In this document: positions 9,011-16,406 of the stretch, piece after piece
How the letters are laid out: every line of letters begins with the position of its first letter
Numbering within the stretch: position 1 is the stretch's first letter
NCBI GenBank assembly: GCA_012034405.1
Contig: JAAVLZ010000014.1
Location: 1-64,000, forward strand
Direction: 5' to 3'
Source: Oscillospiraceae bacterium HV4-5-C5C
GTDB lineage: Bacteria; Bacillota; Clostridia; Saccharofermentanales; Fastidiosipilaceae
Length of the DNA: 64,000 nt
The notes under the pieces: model-generated
The model's database searches: none
Seen by the model: the letters and a program-made list of their open reading frames with translations, nothing else
What the model was told of the DNA's origin: nothing
Made by a program: the position numbers and the translations under genes

Positions 9011-9929
9011 ATGGTAATTCTGCAAAACAAGATCAATATTGCCGCAATCGTTTCCCTCACGCACGCCAATATCAACGGGGATCCACTGAATGGCAACCGC
9101 CCACGCAAGGACTACGACGGATATGGAATTTTCTCCGATGTGGTAATCAAACGGAAGATCCGCAACCGGCTTCAGGATAAGGGCGAGTACATTTTGGTTC
9201 AGACAGACGGGCGTGAGAACGATATAAATTTCGATTCGACGCTCAAGGAGGATTATCATAATTTGAGAGATCGTGCGGCGGGCGGTTCTCAACTGGCGGC
9301 TGAACTGAAAATAGATGACGATGCAAACACCGAATTGTATGCAAAAAGCGCATGTGAAAAATGGGCTGATGTCAGAGCATCCGGACAGGTGTTTGCTTTC
9401 AAGAAAGATAAGAAAAAGAGAAAGGCGAGGAAGACGAGAACGGTAGTCAGCTTTCTGTGGGCGTGCGTGGCCCGGTTTCTATCCAGCATGGAATTAGTGC
9501 CTCGCCTGTTGAAATCGTTGATATGAAGATTACCAAAAGCGTCAATGCGGAAGGCGGAAAAACGGGCAAGGCTTCTGATACAATGGACATGAAGCACTAT
9601 GTCAATTTCGGGCTTTATGTGATTTGCGGAAGCATCAATTGCCAGCTTGCTGAGAAGACGGGTTTTACTGACGCAGATGCCGAAAAGATCAAGCAGGCAT
9701 TATGTACGCTCTTTGAGAACGATGCTTCCTCTGCGCGTCCCGAAGGAGTCTGCGAGGTCTGCAGAGTATACTGGTGGAAGCATAAAGAAAAGACACCGAA
9801 GGAGATTTCAGCCATGATTCAGCGCTCTATATAAATTGGCTCGAAAGTCGAAGAGCTCGTTTATTTGCTGATTATGACTTTCCTGATCCGCAAACAAAAT
9901 GTGTGCCCGAAATCATTAATCTGATTTAG
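9011..9929 (+). pseudogene. cas7c: cas7c/csd2, type I-C Cascade backbone protein, frameshifted
   Basis: The start MVILQNKINIAAIVSLTHA and the following NGDPLNGNRPR, YDGYGIFSDVVIKRKIRNRL and CEKWADVRASGQVFAFKK are classic Csd2 (Cas7 of type I-C), the subunit that coats crRNA. An A-rich stretch at about 9411-9424 shifts the frame: the continuation GEEDENGSQLSVGVRGPVSIQ..DMKHYVNFGLYV is in the next frame. A second shift near 9805-9830 moves the end (FADYDFPDPQTKCVPEIINLI, stop at 9929) to a third frame. GAGGAGG precedes the ATG. With two shifts, no cas3, cas5, cas4, cas1 or cas2, and no repeat array, the locus is dead. Confidence 0.85.
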
Positions 9930-9943
9930 GGCAGATATATAAA

Positions 9944-10009
9944 GGCCACAATATATAAATACCACACTAAAGGGTTTATCCTTTCGGTGTGGTCTTTACT
10001 GTTGTGGCC
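9944..10009. terminator. Nested stem-loop after the Cas remnant
   Basis: Inner imperfect stem ACCACACTAAAGG/CCTTTCGGTGTGGT (9961-9993), followed by CTTT; outer arms GGCCACA (9944-9950) and TGTGGCC (10003-10009). It could be the old terminator of the cas operon or the end of a lost element. Confidence 0.4.
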
Positions 10010-10117
10010 CCGCTTGAATAGTTCCGGTCAAAAATTCACCGTTTTGTTAGTGTCCCTTTGATGAACGCACTTATCCCGGTGTTCTCTGTTTCTTGTTGGC
10101 ATGGGATCAGTGAATAC

Positions 10118-11032
10118 TTACTCTTTAACTGATCCAATCATGACACCTTTCTGAAAATACTTTTGCAAAAAGGGATAGACACACAAAATTGGAACCGTAG
10201 CAACCATAATCGTAGCATATTTTATTGATTCTGCTATCGCTTCTGTATCTCCAGTAGCTGTCCCGCTGGTCATCCCAAGCGTTCCGCTGTTAACAATAAG
10301 GATCTCCCTGAGCACAACCTGCAGTGGATATAGATTTCGATCGCGCAATATCGTAGACGCCCAGAACCAACCATTCCAAATACTAACACCGTAGTATAAA
10401 ATCATGACAGCGATAACCGCCTTAGACAGTGGTATCACAATCTGCAGTAACGTCCGGATGTGACCGGCTCCATCGATATAGGCAGCTTCAAAGAGACTGT
10501 CTGGAATAGCTGCAAAGGAGGTTCGCATAATAATCAAATTGTACGTGCTGACCAAAAAAGGTAAAATCAACCCCCAGCGGGTTCTGGTCAGATTTAGATT
10601 TTGTAGAGTCAAATAAAAAGGAATCATTCCGCCTGAGAAAAACATGGTAAAAGCAATCATCAGGTTGAAAAACCGGCTCAACATGACGTTTTTACGGGAC
10701 AGCGCATATGCACCAATTGAGGTGACAAATACCTCTAGTGTCGTGCCAATTACTAGGATGAAGAGCGTATTCAGATAACCTTTTCCGATCATAGGGTTTT
10801 CAAAAACGCGTTTGTATGCATTCAGATTAAAGCCCAAGGGACGTAATAGTAGTCCTGAATGCGCCATCAGTTGATTGCTATCGCTCAGAGAAGCAAATGC
10901 TACATGCAGTATGGGATAAAGAAAAATAAGTGACAGAATCGTCAGCAACAGGTAATTCACTGCGGTAAAAATCTTTTCTCCAGCAGTCATATGGATTCTT
11001 TTTTTAACATTGACTTTAGCAGCTTCGTTCAT
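10118..11032 (-). CDS. Carbohydrate ABC transporter permease (CUT1, YtcP/LplC type)
   Basis: 304 residues with six predicted membrane segments (first near 25-45). The EAA loop reads EAAYIDGAGHIRTLLQIVIPL, where the transporter ATPase docks, and the end YFQKGVMIGSVKE is typical of YtcP/LplC. The ATG at 11032 has GGGAG four bases upstream and lies 9 bases after the stop of the partner permease. It forms a transporter with the LplB-type permease and the binding lipoprotein upstream. No ATPase gene is nearby; such systems commonly use a shared MsmX-type ATPase encoded elsewhere. The substrate is probably a complex sugar or oligosaccharide. Confidence 0.9.
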   Translation of the reverse strand: MNEAAKVNVKKRIHMTAGEKIFTAVNYLLLTILSLIFLYPILHVAFASLSDSNQLMAHSGLLLRPLGFNLNAYKRVFENPMIGKGYLNTLFILVIGTTLEVFVTSIGAYALSRKNVMLSRFFNLMIAFTMFFSGGMIPFYLTLQNLNLTRTRWGLILPFLVSTYNLIIMRTSFAAIPDSLFEAAYIDGAGHIRTLLQIVIPLSKAVIAVMILYYGVSIWNGWFWASTILRDRNLYPLQVVLREILIVNSGTLGMTSGTATGDTEAIAESIKYATIMVATVPILCVYPFLQKYFQKGVMIGSVKE

Positions 11033-11041
11033 ATATCTCCC

Positions 11042-11989
11042 TCACCATAAGCTCGTTTCACTTACTTTACGACTAATCCAGTTAGCTCCCAAAACAAGTA
11101 TGAAATTAATTATCGAATTGAACAATCCAACGGCTGTTGAATAGCTCCAACTTGTGTCAAGAATACCGACCCGGTAGACATAAGAAGAAATGACATCTGC
11201 GGTTTTCATAACAGCATCGTTATATAGCAGAATGGTTTTTTCATAGCCAACTGACATAAGCGACCCAATTCTGAGGATTAACATGATAATGATAGTTGGT
11301 GATATTCCCGGCAGGGTCACATGTAGCATCTGTTTCCATTTATTGGCTCCGTCAATGGTGGCAGCTTCATAAAGCTGAGCATCCACACCAGACAAGGCGG
11401 CTAGATAAATAACCGATCCCCAGCCCACTCCTTGCCAGATATTTGAGGCTACATATATCGGCCGGTATAAATTGGGATTATTTAAAATGGGAGAACGAGT
11501 ACCTCCAAAAAATGCAATGATGTCATTGAAGAATCCGTTAGTAGCCGAAAACTGCTTTATCATACCTACTACAACAATCAAGGAAATGAAGTAAGGCATA
11601 TAAGAAATAGTCTGCACAGTTTTTTTAAAAGCTCGATTCTTAACTTCATTAATCAATAAAGCCAGAATGATCGGTGCCGGGAAACCAAAAATCAGGTCAT
11701 AAAATGATATAAGAAACGTATTTCTTATCAGGCGAGTAAAGTAAGGGCCATTGAAGAAACGGATAAAATGTTCCATACCGCCGTTTTTAGCCCAAGGACT
11801 ACCAAGAATCCCTTTGGCTGGCGAATAGTTTTTAAACGCAATAATGGCACCATACATAGGAACATACATGAATATTATGTAAAAAGCGATGACCACTGAA
11901 AGCAGGATGTACAAAGTGTAATTTCTTTTGAAATCCTTTTTCAGTCTGTAAAAAAATGGCCTTTTATATGCAGCAGAATCCACTCTCAT
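11042..11989 (-). CDS. Carbohydrate ABC transporter permease (CUT1, LplB type)
   Basis: About 315 residues. A basic N-terminus (RPFFYRLKKDFKRNYTLY) leads into six predicted membrane segments. The EAA motif is EAATIDGANKWKQMLHVTLPG and the C-terminal ISRKVSETSLW is typical of LplB/UgpA-like permeases with YtcP partners. The ATG at 11989 has AAAGG seven bases upstream; an in-frame ATG at 12004 (five residues longer) sits far from the GAGG it could use, so 11989 is preferred but not certain. It follows the binding-protein gene after an 80-base gap holding a strong stem-loop. Confidence 0.88.
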   Translation of the reverse strand: MRVDSAAYKRPFFYRLKKDFKRNYTLYILLSVVIAFYIIFMYVPMYGAIIAFKNYSPAKGILGSPWAKNGGMEHFIRFFNGPYFTRLIRNTFLISFYDLIFGFPAPIILALLINEVKNRAFKKTVQTISYMPYFISLIVVVGMIKQFSATNGFFNDIIAFFGGTRSPILNNPNLYRPIYVASNIWQGVGWGSVIYLAALSGVDAQLYEAATIDGANKWKQMLHVTLPGISPTIIIMLILRIGSLMSVGYEKTILLYNDAVMKTADVISSYVYRVGILDTSWSYSTAVGLFNSIINFILVLGANWISRKVSETSLW

Positions 11990-12013
11990 AGCGCAACCTT
12001 TCATAAGTAAATG

Positions 12014-12048
12014 GTAACCTCAGGCGGTATGAATCCGTCTGAGGTTAC
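12014..12048 (-). promoter_or_regulatory. Stem-loop between binding-protein and permease genes
   Basis: Fourteen-pair stem (GTAACCTCAGGCGG with CCGTCTGAGGTTAC, one wobble) around a 7-base loop, beginning 22 bases after the lipoprotein stop. There is no U tract on the transcribed strand, so it is more likely a 3'-end stabiliser or partial attenuator that keeps binding-protein mRNA in excess than a full terminator. Confidence 0.6.
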
Positions 12049-12069
12049 GCTGATTCAACCGTTTATAGA

Positions 12070-13752
12070 TTAACGATTTTGATAACGCTCAAGAGCAGCA
12101 GTCTCAATTTCGATCGCGCGATCTATGCCCATACTGTTAATCGTTTCAACATACTGGTCAAAGTCCGCCAGAGACTCGTTGCCGATAATAAAGTTCAGGG
12201 TAGCTTCGTCACGGTAGGTATTAATATCATTCATGATGGTAGCCAGCTCTGCACTTTCATCAGAGGTAGGCGTAATAGGAGGTAGCAGATGCGCTTTTTC
12301 GTTTGTATCAGTCCAAATAGTCGGCGCGTCTTTTTGAGCTTGTGTCTGAAAATACTGTTCCTGATAGCCATATGACTGTATGAACTGGCCATTGTAACAC
12401 GCACGGATGTAAGCCCCCATTGCTTGAGCAATGGGCCAACCGTCAGCATTCTTCAAAATCTGATCTGTGTAAGTCGGTGTTCCGTTCTCAACAGTGTAGC
12501 TTTCACCTTCTGTTCCATAATTATTGGCTAAGTAGCCTGCTTCTGAATATCCAAAATCCAGATACTTGGCTGCAAGCTCAACATCTTTGCAGGCCGTTGT
12601 GATGGCAGCGCTTCCACCGCCACCGTAACGGTTTTCCATGTAGCTATACTCCGACTGAGATCCATCTTCAGTAACATAGTTCAGAGCCTCCAGTTGGAAG
12701 TTAGCGTCATTCTGTACACCAGCTTGGTTCCATTTTCCCATCCCGCTGCCAATCCAACCAACTGTGAAACCGGTCAATCCAGATGTAATCTTGCTGTCCA
12801 ACTGAGATCCGTCTACTGAAGCAATATCCGCATCCAACAAGCCTTCCTGATACCATTTATTCATGGTCTCTAGGTACGCTTTATATGCTTCTGTCGTAGA
12901 GCCAAACTCAACTTTTCCATCAGAGTTGATTTGGAAGTTCTTCGAAGTACCAAAGCCAAACATAATCGGGTCATTAGCATTGTTGACGGAATACTCGTAA
13001 GAGTATGGTGCCGTCGCGCCCTTCTGCTCTTTAAATGCTATGAGGACATTCTCCAGATCAGCTACTGTCTTAGGTGTTTCCAATCCTAGGTCTTCCAGCC
13101 AGTCTGCACGAATTTGCGGACCAAAGCTGGCGCACATATTATCTTGTTCGCGGATAAACGGGAAAACGTAATAGTTTCCTTCATCTGTTTTAACCATTTT
13201 ATCTATGTCAGGATTAGCCTGTAGATAAGTAGTCAAGTTAGGTGCATTCTCTGCCATGACATCATTTAGAGAGAGAATGACGCCATCATCAATAGCTTTC
13301 TGAGGGCCACCAGAATAGGTCAGCCAGTTCCAGTCAATAATATCTGGATACTCTGCACTGGCCATCATCAGGTTAAATTGCTCATTTTCCTGACCGGAAG
13401 CCGGATGCTGATATTCAATATGAACACCAGTTAATGCTTCATATTCCTTAGCATATGGGGTATCGGCTAGCGATGAATAGTTGGCCGCGACATTACTATT
13501 CAGAGATACCCAATAAGTTAAGGTACCACCCGATAATGGATACTCGCTAGCATCAGATCCGCTTTCAGTGGTGCTAGCTGAATCTGATTCAGATGCGGTT
13601 GTAGCTGTCGTTTCATCATTTTGAGTGGAGGTTTCAGTATTTGCCTTGGCGGTAGTAGAAGTTGAGTCAGCCACAGTAGAGCTATTGGAGCAGGCTGATA
13701 TGGATAACAAGAGTATTGTCATTGACACAGCAGTAGCAAGAAATCTCTTCAT
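12070..13752 (-). CDS. Sugar ABC transporter solute-binding lipoprotein (LipO-like)
   Basis: 560 residues from the ATG at 13752, chosen because GGAGGAG ends three bases before it; a further in-frame ATG four codons upstream overlaps that site. Signal peptide MKRFLATAVSMTILLLSISACSN gives a lipobox Cys. A Thr/Ser/Ala/Glu-rich linker (to about residue 70) and a large type 1 binding domain follow (LTYWVSLNSN, WNWLTYSGGPQ, QAMGAYIRACYNGQF). It heads a three-gene minus-strand operon with two permeases and should determine substrate choice at the cell surface. Its size, about 560 residues, is that of the LipO/YtcQ group acting with LplB/YtcP permeases. Substrate unknown. Confidence 0.9.
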   Translation of the reverse strand: MKRFLATAVSMTILLLSISACSNSSTVADSTSTTAKANTETSTQNDETTATTASESDSASTTESGSDASEYPLSGGTLTYWVSLNSNVAANYSSLADTPYAKEYEALTGVHIEYQHPASGQENEQFNLMMASAEYPDIIDWNWLTYSGGPQKAIDDGVILSLNDVMAENAPNLTTYLQANPDIDKMVKTDEGNYYVFPFIREQDNMCASFGPQIRADWLEDLGLETPKTVADLENVLIAFKEQKGATAPYSYEYSVNNANDPIMFGFGTSKNFQINSDGKVEFGSTTEAYKAYLETMNKWYQEGLLDADIASVDGSQLDSKITSGLTGFTVGWIGSGMGKWNQAGVQNDANFQLEALNYVTEDGSQSEYSYMENRYGGGGSAAITTACKDVELAAKYLDFGYSEAGYLANNYGTEGESYTVENGTPTYTDQILKNADGWPIAQAMGAYIRACYNGQFIQSYGYQEQYFQTQAQKDAPTIWTDTNEKAHLLPPITPTSDESAELATIMNDINTYRDEATLNFIIGNESLADFDQYVETINSMGIDRAIEIETAALERYQNR

Positions 13753-13834
13753 AAACTCCTCCATAATTGAAACTGAAAAATCATCTTAGTGCACTTAGCC
13801 ATAAATTTGGTAAGGGAAACATGTTTCTTGTACT

Positions 13835-13862
13835 ACAATATCATGAAGCAAACTGACGTCAA
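13835..13862 (-). promoter_or_regulatory. Candidate promoter of the 10-13.8 kb sugar transporter operon
   Basis: On the minus strand TTGACG (13857-13862), 16-base spacer, TATTGT (13835-13840), about 80 bases upstream of the lipoprotein start. Pattern match only. Confidence 0.45.
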
Positions 13863-14115
13863 GATTTTGGCATTGCAAATATCACTATCATTCTTGCAAT
13901 TGAATATCCTTAGTTGTTTTTTATAAGTTTAGTGTCATTTTATGCAAGTCTAGAACTTCGTCTCATATCATTATGGCTAGTTTTTATGATTATTTTTTAT
14001 TTATCATAGGTTGTCTGATTCTATATACTATGTATTTAATGGTTGAATATATGCACTATCCATTGTTTATTTATATTTTATTATTCTTTTATGATATTTC
14101 TCTTTTACTAAATAA
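13863..14115. other. AT-rich non-coding stretch
   Basis: A markedly AT-rich block, densest from about 13970 to 14110, in an otherwise moderately GC-rich window. It has no convincing reading frame, ribosome binding site or RNA motif. It may hold upstream regulatory sites for the minus-strand transporter operon or mark an old insertion junction. Confidence 0.4.
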
Positions 14116-14146
14116 AAGAGGCTATCGCGTAATGAGATAACCTCTT
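14116..14146. terminator. Bidirectional Rho-independent terminator
   Basis: AAGAGGCTATC and GATAACCTCTT pair around a short loop. The plus side is followed by CATTTTT and the minus side by TTTATTTAG. It ends the minus-strand gene at 14181. Confidence 0.75.
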
Positions 14147-14180
14147 CATTTTTACTGATGAATTAATATCCTGGCGTTTA

Positions 14181-14540
14181 CTAGCCCAGCAGTTCCGCCT
14201 TTTTACTTAAGATAGCTTCTGCAGCAGCGCAAGCTGGACAATCACAGTACTTGGCACCATTGACCTTCATCTCTTTAGCATGCATCAGTAGATTGCGGGC
14301 GGCTTCCGTGCCAAAATACTTCAAGCCCGCTTCCGAACCTGTAAAAGCAATCAAACCGTCGATCGGTGTAATGTCTTCCTCAAGCTCTTTGATATAGTTT
14401 TTTGTCGCTTCAGCTTCATTCTCCGTACCGACCGCTGCCAGCCATGCTTTAGCTATTGCTTTACTCTCCGGACAAACCGAAGGCGCGGCAATCAACTTTT
14501 TGGTCTTATCCGTAACGAAACTGATCAGTTCATTGGTCAT
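14181..14540 (-). CDS. Small conserved clostridial protein, family often labelled 'molecular chaperone Hsp90'
   Basis: 119 residues from the ATG at 14540 (start MTNELISFVTDKTKKL), preceded by GGGAG; a longer ATG at 14576 lacks a site. Features: PSVCPESKAIAKAWLAAVGTE, ELEEDITPIDGLIAFTGSE, and a C-terminal CDCPACAAA cluster. Similar proteins of about 120 residues are common in anaerobic Firmicutes and carry the Hsp90 label, but nothing here resembles the Hsp90 ATPase, so that name should not be trusted. The Cys cluster near the C-terminus, with one further Cys at PSVC, hints at metal or redox binding (inference). Monocistronic, with its own terminator. Confidence 0.8.
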   Translation of the reverse strand: MTNELISFVTDKTKKLIAAPSVCPESKAIAKAWLAAVGTENEAEATKNYIKELEEDITPIDGLIAFTGSEAGLKYFGTEAARNLLMHAKEMKVNGAKYCDCPACAAAEAILSKKAELLG

Positions 14541-14805
14541 GCTTATAATCTCCCTCAATCTAGTCTTGCTAAGCATCGTTATCTTTGAAGCTTACGACGC
14601 TAATTGATATTTTACTACTTATTTATGAAAATGTAAGATCCTGGGCCCACTTTTGCAATATTATTTATAGGCAGGCCAAAAATTTTTTCAGTACCTTCTT
14701 GAAGCAATGAGCCGCATCTGATTATACATACACTTGTGAAGTATCTGAATATGTCTACGATATTTGGAAGACATGATTTTATCCAGATCAGAAAGAGGCA
14801 GATAA

Positions 14806-15891
14806 ATGAGTCTTAGTGATGGCATGAATTATGCACCCAAAGGCAAACCCGCACCGGTTGTCAGCCCGGGAGAGTTTGTTATTGCCGCTGTAGCCCTGGA
14901 TCATGGTCACATTTATGGTATGTGTAATGGTTTGGTGGAAGCCGGCGCTACCCTGAAGTGGGTTTACGACCCAGATCCCGCTAAAGTTGCCGCCTTTTGC
15001 AAGGCCTTCCCTCAGGCACAGCCTGCCGCATCTGAAGAAGCAGTTCTGGATGACCCTGATGTACAACTGGTAGCTTCCGCCGCGATTACTAGCCTCCGCT
15101 GCGCATTGGGTCTGCGGGTTCTGGCTGCTGACAAAGACTATTTTACGGACAAGGCTCCCCTTACAACCTTGGAGCAGCTAGCACAGGCCCGGGCCGCAGT
15201 CCAGCAAAGTAGTCGCAAATACATGGTATATTATGCGGAACGAATTCATCAGGAAGCCGCAGTTTTTGCCGGTCAGCTGGTCAAACAAGGTGCGATCGGA
15301 CGAGTCATACAGGTCATGGGCTTAGGGCCCCACCGGCTTAATGCGCCCAGCCGGCCAGACTGGTTTTTCAAAAAATCCCTATATGGTGGCATTTTGTGTG
15401 ATATTGGCAGTCATCAGATTGAGCAGTTTCTTTATTATACAGGTGCCCATGATGCCACAGTTGTCCGCAGTCAGATCGCAAATTACAATCATCCTGCCTA
15501 TCCGGAGCTAGAGGATTTTGGTGATGCCATGTTGGTAGCGGACAACGGCGCAACTCAGTATTTCAGGGTAGACTGGTTTACCCCTGATGGCCTGTCTACC
15601 TGGGGTGATGGGCGGTCCTTCTTACTGGGAACAAAAGGGTATATTGAGGTCCGTAAGTATGTCAATCCGGGTAGCCATGATGGCAGTTCGGATCATGTTT
15701 TTATGGCCAATCAAGCTGGTGAATATCACTATGAAGTGGCAGGTAAAGTTGGGTATCCGTTTTTTGGCCAGCTGATTCAGGATTGCTTGAACCGGACTGA
15801 GACAGCAATGACGCAGGAACACGCTTTTAAAGCGGCTGAACTCTGTGTTAAGGCAGAAATGCAGGCTGCGAGGATCGGTCTGGATAGTTGA
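14806..15891 (+). CDS. Gfo/Idh/MocA-family NAD(P)-dependent oxidoreductase
   Basis: 361 residues. An N-terminal Rossmann fold (VIAAVALDHGHIYGMCNGLVEAGA; HIYGM replaces the usual GxGxxG) carries the catalytic-type motif YFTDKAPLTT in the position of the family's EKP. A C-terminal alpha/beta domain includes DIGSHQIEQFLYYTGA, with the His commonly used in catalysis. The family oxidises or reduces sugars, inositols and related polyols. GAAAGAGG lies upstream of the ATG. It stands alone on the plus strand, divergent from the small Cys protein; the nearest catabolic partners are the GH3/GH94 genes on the opposite strand. Specific substrate not inferable. Confidence 0.85.
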   Translation: MSLSDGMNYAPKGKPAPVVSPGEFVIAAVALDHGHIYGMCNGLVEAGATLKWVYDPDPAKVAAFCKAFPQAQPAASEEAVLDDPDVQLVASAAITSLRCALGLRVLAADKDYFTDKAPLTTLEQLAQARAAVQQSSRKYMVYYAERIHQEAAVFAGQLVKQGAIGRVIQVMGLGPHRLNAPSRPDWFFKKSLYGGILCDIGSHQIEQFLYYTGAHDATVVRSQIANYNHPAYPELEDFGDAMLVADNGATQYFRVDWFTPDGLSTWGDGRSFLLGTKGYIEVRKYVNPGSHDGSSDHVFMANQAGEYHYEVAGKVGYPFFGQLIQDCLNRTETAMTQEHAFKAAELCVKAEMQAARIGLDS

Positions 15892-16406
15892 TCATGTCAG
15901 GCCACTCTGATCACTTCATAAAGCCAAGACAGAAGCCGTATGTCCTTACGGTCTCTGTCCTGGGTCCGTTCAATCAGCTGGACTAGCTACGAAATTCTTC
16001 AGTTCTTGTCCTTCTGTTAAAGCTTGCTCAAGGCTAATGTGCTGTGCCGTGAGCTGTTTGACCAGTTCATCTGAACACTTCTATTAGTCGGCTTATCCAA
16101 GAGTCAATCACCGATTCATGTGTACCTGAAGGAAGCAGCTAAGCCGCTAAGTCTATATGAGTTAAGCTATCTATCTTCACGATGGGGCCGGGCTGCCCTG
16201 TATACACCCGATCCTTGAGGGACTGGTATAGAGCAGACCCGTTTTCCGGCACACCTTACTGTAAGTGCGCCAGTAAACGCAGCTATCAGGCTGGCAGCTA
16301 ATGCGGCTGGCTCCATACCATGCTGGATAATGCCATTCGGGCGGATCACTCAGGAGGACAGTCAAATGGTCTCAACTGAAGCGCTTCCTTAAAGGCCAGC
16401 CCTCCC
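15892..16406. other. Non-coding or remnant region with a hairpin
   Basis: No intact gene. A hairpin at 15928-15959 (GACAGAAGCCGTA with TACGGTCTCTGTC) just after the dehydrogenase stop may terminate it, though no T tract follows. On the minus strand short broken frames look residual: one reads QLTAQHISLEQALTEGQEL and stops at about 15978, another near 16170-16349 contains EPAALAASLIAAFTGAL. They could be fragments of a decayed gene; no family was recognised. Confidence 0.35.

Noticed and set aside
8825-9292. Minus-strand frame with hydrophobic segments
   Set aside because: Overlaps the cas8c/cas7c remnant, whose plus-strand translation matches known Cas proteins; the minus frame matches nothing.
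9961-9993. CRISPR repeat next to the Cas remnant
   Set aside because: The hairpin occurs once, with no further copies in the flanks, and looks like a terminator.
14181-14540. Hsp90 chaperone
   Set aside because: The protein is 119 residues, with no GHKL ATPase motifs; only the inherited family label points to Hsp90.
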